DNA from: Cycas panzhihuaensis
Lineage: Eukaryota > Cycadophyta
Length of the DNA: 64,000 bases
Assembly (NCBI GenBank): GCA_023213395.1
Contig: CM041465.1
Coordinates: 170,383,741-170,447,740, forward strand
Direction of reading: 5' to 3'
Made by a program: the position numbers and the translations under genes. The notes beneath the pieces are model-generated. The model had not been told where the DNA came from. It did no database searches and saw only the letters and a program-made list of their open reading frames with translations. Positions 1-10,601 of the stretch are shown here, piece by piece; positions within the stretch are counted from its first letter, which is position 1, and each line of letters begins with the position of its first letter.

Positions 1-178
1 ATAAGTTTTAGTACATATTCATCCCAACAAGCCATATAATATAGCAGATCTGCCTACTGGAGAAATATGTTTGAAACTTTGATTTATGTGGAAGAAGATC
101 TCATCTTTGAAAGTCAACCTACTACAAATTTGCTACAGTTGCTTACTAGTTTCTTTATATTTTTTTTTATATTTAAAC

Positions 179-217
179 GCACACACACATACACAGATAT
201 ATATATATATATATATC
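179..217. repeat. CA/TA microsatellite
   Basis: A run of alternating CA dinucleotides passes directly into a pure TA run. The surrounding bases 1-488 are AT-rich, with homopolymer T stretches near 160 and 440, and I see no gene in them. Confidence 0.8.
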
Positions 218-488
218 ATGGTTCTTTGATATATCTACTCCAACATATTTAACATACTTCATATATAAATATACATGCATTTTATTTATTTGATATATTT
301 CTATCAATATATTTAAAATTTTTCTGGTTTCATTTGTGGCTCTATTAAATCACCAGTTTTTTCTTTTTTTTTAAATATAAATTTTCTAAAATATTTCTTC
401 TGTGATATATATATTCATTTTCAACCGAAAAAACTCAACATTTTTTTTTTTTTTTGTATAAATAAGTATTTTTTGAAATATTCCTTCG

Positions 489-701
489 TTATGATCCTTC
501 ATTTCCCATATTGAGCAGCCATTGGCTCATAATCAAATCCTTTTTTAGTTGGATTAGTACATCCATTTTCTTTTTCTGTTGCAATTGCTCTACTAGTTCC
601 TTTATGCTTGGATCATTGAGTAGGCCTGATATTATAGAAAAATCAAACAGATTTATTGAAATTACTACATCCTTCTCATTTCTTTGATATTTTGGTATCA
701 T
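489..701 (-). pseudogene. AKR2-like (ankyrin-repeat protein 2) exon fragment
   Basis: The minus-strand reading holds the segment FDFSIISGLLNDPSIKELVEQ. It closely resembles, from memory, the region ahead of the ankyrin repeats in plant AKR2, a cytosolic chaperone for chloroplast outer-membrane proteins (FDFS...GLLNDPSIKELAEQ). After this segment the similarity fades: a KD...SQ stretch may match the next part of AKR2 only after a one-base shift. No ankyrin repeats or other exons are visible, so this is at most one exon or a captured fragment. The short match makes the family assignment plausible rather than certain. Confidence 0.45.
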
Positions 702-1102
702 TATATATAATTTTTTGGTAAAAGAACTCTATAAAAATTTCTATAAATAGGATCGCCAAGAGAAATGATTTCGTGAAGATATTCATTGTGAGGATACTAA
801 CTAGCTCTTGCAAAAGATATAAAAATAAAAACCCATATTATTAAGCAGCTCTCTCCCCCATGAAATGATCTAAGCATTCACTAGTAGGACCAAAAAAATA
901 TAAATATAAATATAAACAGGCTACTAGAGTATCAATCTTCAGCTTAATTGAATAACATAGATTCTCTGGTTAGAGAGTCCACAAGAAATAGAAGCAAGTC
1001 CACTAACCAAGCTATTAAGTACATGGAAGATAAACAAAGAGCAAAGACAAGAACCAGATGCCTATAATCCCCATCAAGGCAAGTACTGATAAAGCGTGAT
1101 GC

Positions 1103-1489
1103 TTAGTCAATCACATTATATTCCTGCATCACAACTGGGAAGGCAATAAAGGTCTCAATGGACTTGAAACCAAAAGGTCTAGTTATCCTCACATCAGAGT
1201 TGATTCCATTGTTGTCAGTTAAGAAAACGGGGTCGTGGTTACTGCTAGTGGGAATATTGCAAGGTGTAGGGCTGCTCAGTGTAACTGCCTCACAAAGCTC
1301 ATGAGAATGATCACCCTTGTAAGGGATCCTAAATGTCCTAATAGCATTGGTCTCTTCTTTGATATAGGACAATAGCTTTCCAACATGATCCTTACACTGT
1401 ATAGCAACCTTAACACCAGATATATAGGTGGAGACCCTGGTGGCGTCATCTAGGTTCAAATTGAAGACCCTGGTGATGAACCCAGCAGC
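1103..1489 (-). pseudogene. Pollen Ole e 1-like (extensin-like) domain fragment
   Basis: The frame is open from just after a stop at 1490-1492 to a stop at 1103. It encodes AGFITRV, then GVKVAIQCKD, FRIPYKGDH, ELCEAVTLSSPTPCN, LTDNNGI and RPFGF. This order, with three of the family cysteines, is typical of the secreted Ole e 1 / LAT52-type domain of plant cell-wall and pollen proteins. The signal peptide and first half of the domain, including the upstream CxxC, are missing. They may lie in another exon or be lost. An extra stretch of about 11 residues separates GFITRV from TYISG. No ATG is available in frame, so this is an internal exon or a truncated copy; the function is inferred only from the family. 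Confidence 0.6.
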
Positions 1490-3251
1490 TCAGGTATCAC
1501 GATAAACTTGCCCCCATAAGCTACAATAACTAACGCTTATCGTATAAAAGATTGCCCTTATTAACCAAAGAGCATAGTTACATTAACAAACTAGCGACTG
1601 ACCCTCGCTCACAAATAGATATTCCTGTAAAATATACAAATATTAACTTCATTTTTCATCATATATAAAAGTCAAACCCCGTCTTGCACCTTAACACCAT
1701 TAGGGATTGCACGAACATTCAGGACTCAAACAAAATAATTTAACATAGGCATCCATACCTACCATACAATCCTCAACTCCCTCGGTCGAAGCACAATCTG
1801 CTGCACTTCAACAGATCTGTTTCTCCCCCGAGTAGCGGAAGCTCTGACATTTCCTTGAGGCCGCCTCCATCCTTCGTGCTCTGCGTGACAGGTATGCGCA
1901 TGGTGACTGTGACAGTGAGGTGCAGCAAGTGGCAACACACAACGAACATTCATGGCGGCATCTGTTGATTCAAATATTCTTTAGTTTTTTATATTTTTTT
2001 ATATAAAGTTTTAAAAAACTAAATTAAATTATATAAATTTTGAGATCTAGGGTTCTAAAACCCATAGCCTCCTTTGAATTTAGCCCCCAATCACATCCCT
2101 TCATGTGGCCTTTATCTTTATTTCAAAGGGGCCAATTCACTTTTTTATAAACTTTTTCGTTTTTATTTTTTAAAATTTTTCATTAAACATAGGGTACTTG
2201 GCAAATTTTTGTCGTGACTTCTCACTAGGTCATCTCTTTCTAACAAAACATATCCCGTTGCATCCAAATTTTTCTAAGGTGTGATTTCAACTGGTCATAT
2301 GACCTATTTGGAGCTGATTTGACCCATTTTCAGTCAGTTTAAAGTCAATCAGTAATTTTTTGAGCCTTTTTAAACTAGTTTTATAAAATCACTTTTTTGT
2401 CAGATTATATTTTATCATCGAGAGATTGTTTTCTGCCTAGATCTATTCTGCAGTCATCTATTATTAGCAAATTTCATCACCATCTATTCATTCTATTTTT
2501 TAAGATTCATTTTAATTATTATTTTAATTGACCAAAGTGACACTTTAGTATTTTTTCAGTATTTTTTAAACATTTTACCATAAAAGTACTTATTGTCATT
2601 TTCACTATAACTTTTCTGTTTTACATCAGAATTCAGATCCGTCAGTTTTGTTGGGAACCTAACTCACTCCTCTTTGAACTAACACTATTTTCTATAAGTT
2701 TTAGAATATTTCTATTAATTTTCAAAGCCATCAAAGTTGGGGCACTTAATAGTCTCCAATCTACCTTTATTACACATTTTTTATATATTATTTCTCAAAG
2801 TTTTCAATTAAAAAGTATATTGAGCATCTCTATAAACTATAATTGATTATTTTATAGTATTTTATAAGTATTTTATTAGAATTTTTATAACATTTTGAGG
2901 CCCAGGCTCCTGTTAGGCCTAAAAAAGAGGACTATATCTTTGGTTCCTTAAATCTTGACTTGCAGGAACCCATTTTCAAAATGGTTAGTTCCATTGAATA
3001 GTTCTTTCATTGATATTCATACTGGTATAATTTCACGTTATTCTGACTTTGTTTAGTATAGTTTTGAAGCTACTAAACTTGAATATTCAAATATATCCTA
3101 ACAGGCTTATCTTCTAACCTATTAAAATTTGCTTATAAACTCATTATATTTCAAATTTTATCTAAAATTATATCTTATAAGCTTGTTGCTTTATTGATTT
3201 TTTAACTTGGTAAAATCATATTCCTTTTATGTACTAAAGTTTTTCTAAAAA
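1490..3251. other. AT-rich intergenic DNA with one GC-rich pocket
   Basis: No supported gene. Bases 1778-1960 are clearly richer in GC than their surroundings and are open for about 60 codons on the minus strand, but the translation matches nothing I recognise. From about 2040 to 3250 the DNA is very AT-rich. Part of it may be leader or LTR of the decayed copia element whose gag follows, but I could not find a matching second LTR. Confidence 0.5.
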
Positions 3252-3568
3252 ATGGTAATCAATCTTAATCAAGTACAATTTCCTATATTTGATGGCCATA
3301 ATTTTTTACTATACCATAAAACAATATAAAACTATTTTATTACACATAATCTTTGGAGGTACCTTCAAGATGAATATGATATTAGTATTAAGGAAAATAT
3401 TAAAAAAAATAATGAAGCCTTAGCTTTATTATTTTGCACTATAGATGATAATGTGTTTTTAAAGTGTGTGAACTAATAACTTCCAAATCTGTGTGGGACA
3501 TTTTAATTTCTACTTATGGGGGAGATACTCTCAATGAATTTAATATTGATATTAAGCATGTGAGATAG
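3252..3568 (+). pseudogene. Decayed Ty1/copia gag (UBN2-type) remnant
   Basis: From an ATG at 3252 the translation reads MVINLNQVQFPIFDGHNF, then a stop, then NLWRYLQDEYD, EALALLFCTIDDNVFLK. After a -1 shift it continues ITSKSVWDILISTYGGD up to a stop at 3568. The pattern FxGxNF, LW, ALxxLxxxIDDNxF and SKxVWDxL is that of copia capsid-like gag proteins. At least one in-frame stop and one frameshift make it dead. No zinc knuckle, protease or integrase of this element follows. Confidence 0.6.
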
Positions 3569-4959
3569 GTTCTAGAACAAGTGGATTATAATGGCAAGAC
3601 CAAGGAAGATTCAAGTCAAATGTATGATTATCTTATTGCACAAGAACCTGATCCTCCATTTGAGGGGGAGAGATATGATGATATGACAGTTGTTCATAAC
3701 ACAAAGTTTTTAGAAGATAAAGTTCAAGTTTAAAGTTTTCTTAAAGTTTCAGTTGATAAAGTTAAAGTTGCAACTACACATCCATATTTAAATCAAGCTT
3801 CATTTACTTACAAATTATTTGCACCACTCAATAGCGAAGACACACACATTGCTACAAGGTTTGAGCAAGTTGATAAAGATCAAGCTAAGAGACAAATCCT
3901 CAAAATTTTTTTCAAGTACAAATTCCACAAGTTTAAAGAGAATATTGGGGTTAATGCTCATCACCCCACTCCCACCTTCCAACCAGGAGTGCACACCTCA
4001 CTCTTATCAATTTACATATGTAGGTGCTCACATGTATAGGTAAGTATAAAGTAAGATTGATTTGATTTAAGTTAATTTGAGTTAAGTTTATTTGAGTCAA
4101 GTTAAGTTATTATTTTATTATTGTTTGAATTTTAGAGGTTAAGGAGTTTCCCTCCTCCTTTAAACTATATATTTTGAGGGGTGTGCAACCTTGGTATCTT
4201 TAGACATCAACTACTTTTGGACATTTGTAATACTCTCTCTACAACAATGGATTGAGTACAAATCTCTTATGTTTATGAAACAATGATGTATTAATCTATG
4301 ATTATTTGTTTATATTCTGCCATGTTCTCCATCAACATTGTTTTCCTATCATAGTAGGGTTTAGAAAGGTGGGGTAGGTTTGGTGTTGTTGCCCTTGGAT
4401 AGGTGATGTGACTTATGTCTACTAGCCTCCCTAAATCAGTGGAACTAGATAGTTGGTGGTGAGATATGGGATGGACTTGGTTTGGTTTCTATAGATTTCC
4501 CTATATGAGGAGGTGTACCATAAGCCTTAGGGTACGAAAGTAGATTCTATCTATATGAAGCTCCAATGGATGGGTAACCTCATAAGAATGTTATAGGTTG
4601 GGACTATAGAACATTTATGGAACCATAAGGCCCAAAACTTACGCTGTGTAGTCAAGCGGGAGGTAAGCAGATCCCAAAGGTAGAGATATAATTAGTAATG
4701 GATATGGTGTAGGTTTTTGCATGGGCCTATGGCACCCCAAGCTATAGTAGGCTAAGAATGCATGATGCATGGATAGGTAACCATGGGATTTATCTAGCTC
4801 AAAGCAGGTTGAGCAAATAAAAGTGGCCTTCTATAGTGTTTGTGAATGACAAGGTGCCCCATGATTCACTAAATTAGGGCAATGAAATGAAAAAGAAACT
4901 ATCACAACCCTTTTCAATCATAAGGTGCTCATAATGTTGCCTCAATGGAACTCACATAA
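3569..4959. other. Intergenic DNA, possible degraded LTR
   Basis: No gene recognised. Between about 4130 and 4340 a pyrimidine-rich stretch, a TATA-like AACTATATATTTT and a following 'gtaatactctctc' motif resemble the promoter and leader portion of a copia LTR, but no partner repeat is visible here. 4340-4959 is of moderate base composition with no open frame worth calling. Confidence 0.3.
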
Positions 4960-4964
4960 GTTAC
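4960..4964. repeat. Target-site duplication of element B (GTTAC), left copy
   Basis: GTTAC immediately precedes the LTR edge at 4965. The same five bases immediately follow the other outer LTR edge at 30566. This perfect match fixes the outer borders of element B. Confidence 0.9.
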
Positions 4965-6019
4965 TGGAAGTGCATCTACAGGATAGTCATTGCGCTTCAT
5001 AGGAATAGATGTGATCAACAACTAGTGTTGAGGGTATGGATGAGAACCTATAAGAAAAGGGAGCACCACGCAGGGCGTCCGTGTACCAGAGTGCGAGTTT
5101 GGGACTCACAAATGGCACCCAACTACCTTGGAGTAGCTTTCAATCTGAAAGAAACGACACATGTAGAGGTAGCCTAGAGGGTCTCAAGAGGAAGGTCCCC
5201 CTATCCTTAGATGGCCAGAAGGGAGAAGAGGAATCCTCAGTTGGTTTTCCTATGACAAAGGAAAACTAAGTTGAAAGTAGGTGAAAGGCCTAGGATGAAT
5301 GCGGGTAGGTTTCCCTAGTTTACTTGGTCTTAGATAAATACAACTAAGGGAAGAGGTCAAGGGATGGACTAAAGGTAACTCTCCCTTTTCTCTCTCTTTC
5401 ACTCAATGTGCAAAGGACAAGAGAAAATAAAAATGAAGTACAAGCGATTCACATGCAAGCAAACAAGCTAGATGAGATACATCTATGGGTATTTTCAGGA
5501 TGAATAGGAAAAAGAGGGAGGGATGTATTTCCTGCTATGCCTTTTCCTATGAAAAGCAAACATGCAACGTTCTTATGCAAGAGATGCAAGTAGCTAATCG
5601 ATTTCCCTTTTTGCTCTTATATGACCTATTAGATTAATATAATAGATTTTATACAAAAGCCAAAAGGAAAAGAGGTGACAGGAAAGAAGGACAGAACGTA
5701 CCAGGAAAGCATGGCGGTCGATGAAGGTCCTCGCTTGTGCATAACATACGCCCTCTTTCCAATCAGTTGGTGTGTGACCAAGGTTGATGCAGAAGGCAGG
5801 GGCTTCCTTACCTTCCCCTTATAAGAAATAAGCAGAATGGAAAGAGATAAGGAAAGCAAATGAAGCAAAAGAGAAAAGGAGGGCAAAGACTTACCCAGAA
5901 CCGGTACGTCTTTTCCTTTTACGAATGTTGCTTCGGACCTGCAAAAGTGAAAAGGGAGAAGCATACTTGTGCTTACCTGAGTTGACCTGTCTGTATCCAT
6001 TCCCAGTAGCCGAAAAACA
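4965..6019 (-). repeat. Element B 3' LTR, internally deleted
   Basis: On the minus strand it starts TGTTTTTCGG at 6019 and ends CTTCCA at 4965. It matches the 5' LTR collinearly on both sides of about position 5940. There, relative to 28781-30487 of the 5' LTR, roughly 1.7 kb is missing; the remaining length is 1055 bp against 2770 bp. Relatives A, C and D have LTRs of about 2.5 kb, so deletion from this copy is more likely than insertion in the other. Small reading frames inside it are not genes. Confidence 0.88.
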
Positions 6020-6112
6020 CTACCCCCTTGGCAACAAAGCCTCGCTGCTCAGAAGCATGGTGCGATGGCAAATGCTGACAACAAAACTGTCAATAGCACA
6101 TGTATATATATA
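6020..6112 (-). other. Element B 3' noncoding end and polypurine tract
   Basis: Reading on the minus strand, AAGGGGGTAG (6020-6029) directly abuts the LTR start and is a good polypurine tract for plus-strand priming. The rest matches the 3' noncoding end of A (8625-8712) and C (about 45270-45346), including a shared TATATATACATGTGCT-type stretch. The sequence resumes at 16391 on the far side of element A. Confidence 0.75.
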
Positions 6113-6117
6113 GAAAT
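6113..6117. repeat. Target-site duplication of element A (GAAAT), left copy
   Basis: GAAAT precedes A's LTR edge at 6118, and GAAAT again follows its other outer edge at 16386-16390. Removing A plus one copy restores a 3' noncoding sequence of B that aligns collinearly with the same region in A itself. A third GAAAT lies at 13861-13865 inside A. Confidence 0.88.
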
Positions 6118-8624
6118 TGAAACGCTCTTCGCGGGACGGTGATCCTACGTCTAGAAAAGGGATACAAAACACTACACTGACTGGGCTAGGCAGCGAGGAT
6201 CTCACCTCGCAGGACGTCCGCGGCGCCGAGCGGGTTCGGGATCGCAAGGTGCCCGTTGCTTCAGTAGCCGTGCAAATAAGAGGCCTTCCTACCCTTCAGA
6301 TGGCCGGGAAGGAGAGGGAAACCTCGCGCGTTGCGGCTTCTCAAGGTAATGAGAAGGCAACGAGAGGGCAACATAATCAACGTGCAACAGGTATGAAGTA
6401 AATCGTGGCCGGGAGGTACAGTATAAACGGGTTTTCGATCCCTATGTTATGTAAAGTAAAGTGACAGTGCGAGAAAGTAAATGTAAAATAAAAGACTATT
6501 TCCCTTTTTCCTTATGTTTCCTTATCTTTTACTTATCAATCATGGGCAAAAAGCAAGAATGATATAAAACGGAAAAAATAAAGGAAACGCGAGGAATACC
6601 TGGATCCGGCGGTTGAGGTTGAAGTGTGGATTCTCCTTCTCGGTTGTGCTCCTTTCCTCTTTCCTCCACGCATGCAACGTTGGCCAACGGTGGCGAAGGG
6701 GGTCCACTTACCTCCCCATGGGCATGCGAAATCAAACGAAATAAAAGACGAAAAAAGGAACTCAACGCTAAAGGAAAGAATTACCGTGTGGGAGCCGACC
6801 GACAACGGGTTCGTCTTGCGCACCACCTCCTCCAATGCGATCCTGCAGACAAGTAGAGAGAGCACCTTCCTCTCGGGAGAGAGGCTACGAAGCACGACAA
6901 AGATATATATATATATATATGGAAATGAAATCAACTAAGCTAAATAACTTGAGTTATGCGCTAGAACGTAGCGAAAATGAAACAAAACTGTACGATAAGC
7001 ATATACACTGTCATGCACCATAAAGCATACTACATGGGACTGAGTGTAGCCTCGGGATGGCTAACTCACCCACGGGAGGTCTCCACGGGGTTCGGGAAGG
7101 AAATGTTAGCGGGCAACAAGGTGAGACGGGTAGTGATGGGCTACCTACACCAAAGGGAAAGCTCAAACCAACTCTCTTAGGCCTCCCTAGCTCCGTTTCT
7201 TAAGAAAACACGGATAGTAAAGGGAGAGAGGATAAGGGACGGAACCCTTGGGGAGAAGGACGGCAATGGGGGACGGAACCCCGCCTATCTCCCTCAAACC
7301 CTCGCATGAAACCCTTTACGCCGGTTAACTCAAAAAATGGTGGAAGAGATAGCTTAGAGGGAAAGGATGAATCTCAAGGAAATGCAAGGAAATAACCCCG
7401 ATCTAGGGCAGCACTATAGGAAAGCTACAACTAGCTAAGATTACTTTCATTGGATGACCAAGGAAATATCAAAGAAAGTAAATGCAATGGAGGGAAAAGA
7501 GCTTGCAAGTAGAACAACAAAAAAGCAAGGAAAAAAGCACCAATAAGAAACAAGAAATACCTTGGATGAGAAAGGGCATGCATGCATGGACTTGGCCACT
7601 TGGGGCAACAGCAACAAACGATGTCTAGAGGCTGGTTCTGAGTGTTTCTTGCATGAGTGTAGATGGGAGAAGCTCCATGCAAGTTGAGAGCTGAAAGTTG
7701 ATCCTTGGAGTAGCCTTTTTAGTGAAGAAATCCCTTGGATCTTTGAGCATTTGTGAGGGAGAGTGGAACTTGTTGTGAAGAACGGTAGGGGGCAGCAATG
7801 GCCCTGCAACTCTAGCTTATGGCAGCCCACTACACCTCTGTCCAACTGTTGTACATGAAGCTCTCTGATTTCTGTGTTCTTATCTTGTGTTTTTGTGAAG
7901 AGTTCTCTTGGAAGTCTTGAAAAATGGCCTTAGAATGATGCAAATGAGTTAAAAAAATCATTTTATGTCTTGTTCACAGTAAGTGAACGTTGGGGCATTG
8001 GGGCGCCTCCAATCGTACGGAGCCACGCAGCAGTTCCGTGAAAAAATGTGGAAACTATCGCGTGGTTCTCTTTTTTAAATTTCGAACAGTCGTACCGCAG
8101 CAAATTCTGCGGTACCGCTTAGTTTACTACGGTATTAGCCTAAAATTTAAAAAAGAGAAAAATGGAAGAAAAATCAAGCTTTTAAGGTAAGAACATGGAC
8201 TAAACATGAATTACATCAGCTGGGGGAAGGCCCAGGCAGTGGGCAAGTACCCAGAATGATGTAAAGAGCCCTAACTAAGGGTTAAACCGGACTTAGGAAG
8301 GATTGCAACATAAACGGCATGTTGTAACAAGAACAAACAAGCTGGCAGAAATAATCCTGAGAAACTGTAGAGACTTCGTGAGTGGTTGTAGGCCATACGG
8401 GGTGTTGCATTCGCTGAGGAATGCCCCCGCTGTGAGTCACACAGTCAAGGCGTGCCGTTAGGCACATGCATTATGAGCAAGTAGATAAACAAATGCATGT
8501 AGGCAGGCATATGTCAATCAAACTACTCTAAACTACCTTAATTAACATAGGTAAGAAAAGTAAGAACATATACCTGAACAAACCTGTGTCGATCGTCTCG
8601 AGTCCATTCCCGTGGTCGGAAACA
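6118..8624 (-). repeat. Element A 3' LTR
   Basis: About 2.5 kb. On the minus strand it starts TGTTTCCGACC (8624) and ends GTTTCA (6118). It is almost identical to 13866-16385 apart from a cluster of changes near 7999-8130. It contains a TA microsatellite (6902-6920). The palindrome TACCGCAG...CTGCGGTA at 8093-8114 overlaps GCGGTACCGC at 8109-8118. Open frames of 60-130 codons recur in both LTR copies only because the LTRs are duplicates; none looks like a protein. Confidence 0.88.
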
Positions 8625-8944
8625 TCGCCTTGGCAGCAGAGCCTCACTGCTCGGAAGCGTAATGTGATGGCGAATGCTGACAATCAAGAAACATGAGTAG
8701 CACATGCATATATATAAAACCATAAAGAGCAGCACGTAGACCAAGGGCGTAGGCAAGTGTCGTGGCGGAACGCGTGGACAGGGGAGACGGAGACGAGGAC
8801 AACGTAGGGGCTGCCTGCGTGTCGCCTAAACATCGACCTGAAACTGAAATAAGCAGTAAAACAGGATGCCCCCCGTTGCCAACGTGCAACGTGAAGTAAG
8901 AGGGCATCGAACAAAGTAGAGCAGGTACATCTAACTAACAGCGA
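8625..8944 (-). other. Element A 3' noncoding end
   Basis: Between the second RNase H and the 3' LTR. It aligns with 6020-6112 plus 16391 onward of B and with about 45067-45346 of C. The purine tract next to the LTR is weak here (AAGGCGA). No gene. Confidence 0.65.
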
Positions 8945-9395
8945 CTGGAGGCTTGGGCACGGGCTGGCCGGGTAAGCCTCAAGGGCGGTCATCTAGAAGA
9001 GGGAGGCAACGCTCAAGGATGAGGCAGACGAGGCTGTCAGCCTTAGCGTTGAGGTGCCTCGGGATATGCTGGATATCCACTGACAAGAAACAAGCCATGA
9101 GAGACCTGGCGGCAGATGCAAGGGTCCCTAGGTGAGGGCATCGCACCTAGTAAACCTGGGTGAGATGGGACACCACAAACTGAGAATCGCAAAACAACAC
9201 AATGGAACCGCGATGGAAACGAAGAGCGTCTGTAAGGGCTTCAATAACGGCCGTGTACTCGGCTTCTTTATTGGTAGCATCGGGAAGAAAGACTCCGGAA
9301 CGCAAGTGATCGTGCCCGGAGGGACTGCGAAGAATCCACGCTTGGCCAAGGTCCGGGGTTGCCGCGACTTCTACCATCGGTGAAAATGAGGAGAG
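8945..9395 (-). pseudogene. Element A additional (cellular-type) RNase H
   Basis: Minus-strand pieces give the RNase H1 signature in order: FTDGRSRGNPG (first catalytic Asp), NKEAEYTAVIEALTDAL (catalytic Glu), VLFCDSQFVVSHL (second Asp) and HIPRHLNAKADSLV (last Asp). All four acidic residues survive, but a frameshift follows the first motif and a stop follows VVSHLTQVY. This domain differs from the gypsy RNase H fused to RT. In Tat-type elements an extra RNase H of this kind is known; here it lies downstream of integrase and beyond the antisense gene. Confidence 0.8.
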
Positions 9396-9543
9396 ACATG
9401 GCTGGATACTAGGCTCTGGCGGCGAACAAATAGTGATGCAAGCAAATAAAGACTCGAATAGCAAGCGCAAAGCGGGTCGAGAAGGGTAGGAGGACCTAGC
9501 AATGAGGTTACCCAAGAATAAAAGTAAGCAATCCGGCCACTGG

Positions 9544-9849
9544 CTAGAAAGTGGGCAGAGAAAAGGCACCCTGGGGTGCCAAAGGTTGCTTGGGAAAGTA
9601 ACACATGCCCCCATGCGGGGGGAGCATTTCCTTTGGGGACCCCAGGGGCGAGAAAGGGCTGCAAAAACGAGTCCAGGGTGACGAAACGAGCCAAACGAGT
9701 ATAAACTCGGGTATGCACGGGAGTAGCGCGTAAAACGGTGTAAAAAGGCCCTGCCAAAAGCGCAATAATGAGGCGCCATAAATGCCCTTGCAAGAGAGGG
9801 CAAAAAGGGCGTCCATGGAGCACAATAGGTGACAGGGCCAGAAGGCCAA
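9544..9849 (-). pseudogene. Conserved sense-strand reading frame of unknown function (A)
   Basis: A reading frame just upstream of the second RNase H. Its stretch CIPEFILVWLV is repeated in B (17307-17687), and a related stretch occurs in C (43994-44374), always in the sense direction. It overlaps the promoter-proximal side of the antisense gene. It could be an N-terminal extension of the RNase H protein or simply conserved noncoding DNA. I recognise no domain. Confidence 0.3.
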
Positions 9850-9927
9850 GGTTACCAGCGTGATGAGATGGTCCCAACGACTGTCACGGAGCTAAAAATG
9901 GAAGAGGTGCCCGCCGGGGCCCCCGCC

Positions 9928-9936
9928 TATATAAGG
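9928..9936 (+). promoter_or_regulatory. TATA box of the antisense gene (A)
   Basis: TATATAAGG set in GC-rich DNA, followed by GAAAAC. The same element occurs at the matching place in B (17649-17657) and C (44033-44041, minus strand), each pointing toward the antisense gene. A start site about 30 bp downstream would be expected. In A it lies about 670 bp before the first codon. Confidence 0.65.
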
Positions 9937-10360
9937 AAAACTAATGAAAATTGGATTCATTTTCACCGGCTCTCGTACGAAACCAGAGCCTTTCCCTTAC
10001 GACGCGGAGCGCTACCCGATTTCAGAGGCACGCAGAGGATGATCCGACTGTTGGATTCGGGCTAGGAGATAGTCATCGCGACCAGAGAGACGAGATGGCG
10101 ACGGTCAGGCCGGACCTAGTGAGTGGATCTAACGAAACCTTCGTCATTTCAAAGTTCAAAATTTATTGCTTTTTATTTAAATTTTAATGCTTTTTATGCC
10201 CCTTATGGGCGATTGGAGGCCTCTCGGAGTCCGAATTGGACCCAGAAAGAGGCGGGGACCTGGGCATTAGGCAGCCCTGGTCCCGGTGGGCCTGAGGTCC
10301 ACCACAAAAATTTTAATTTTCGGCCAAAACCCTTTTTAGGGGTTCTTTGGCGTCATAGCC

Positions 10361-10384
10361 TAAGATCGCGGCACCGCGATCTTA
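10361..10384. repeat. Palindrome 1 upstream of the antisense gene (A)
   Basis: Perfect 11-bp arms, TAAGATCGCGG and its complement, around a CA centre. The counterparts in B (18096-18123) and C (43570-43597) keep the pairing, at least in the outer arms, although the arm sequence differs. Confidence 0.85.
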
Positions 10385-10427
10385 GCCGCGGGATCGCTCA
10401 GGCGGAACGATCGCCGCGGGGCCCGCC

Positions 10428-10455
10428 CCGAATTTAGCGGTACCGCTAAATTCGG
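10428..10455. repeat. Palindrome 2 upstream of the antisense gene (A)
   Basis: A perfect 28-bp palindrome with the core GCGGTACCGC and outer arms CCGAATTTA / TAAATTCGG. Counterparts are 18153-18182 in B and 43513-43540 in C. Confidence 0.85.
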
Positions 10456-10601
10456 AGCGGTACACAGACAGAAAATCAGAAAAAGCCAAAACAGGGGGCC
10501 AAACAGTCCTGGGAAGCCGAGAAGGGCACCGACAAAGGCTAGGGGTCCGAAGAGTGCTAGGAACCGGTTGGATTAACTTTTGCGATTGCGGTGCTACCAC
10601 G

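Noticed and set aside
1759-1953. His- and Arg-rich 64-codon minus-strand frame in a GC-rich pocket
   Set aside because: No recognisable family, no support beyond base composition; kept only as a note in the spacer entry.
6529-6938. Open frames of 76-132 codons on both strands, repeated at 14283-14692
   Set aside because: They lie inside the two LTRs of A and are repeated only because the LTRs are. The frames occur on both strands at once, with no domain and no conservation in the LTRs of C or D.
7431-7845. Open frames of 83-132 codons (repeated at 15185-15716)
   Set aside because: LTR sequence duplicated in A; one copy is shortened by a single change. No protein features.
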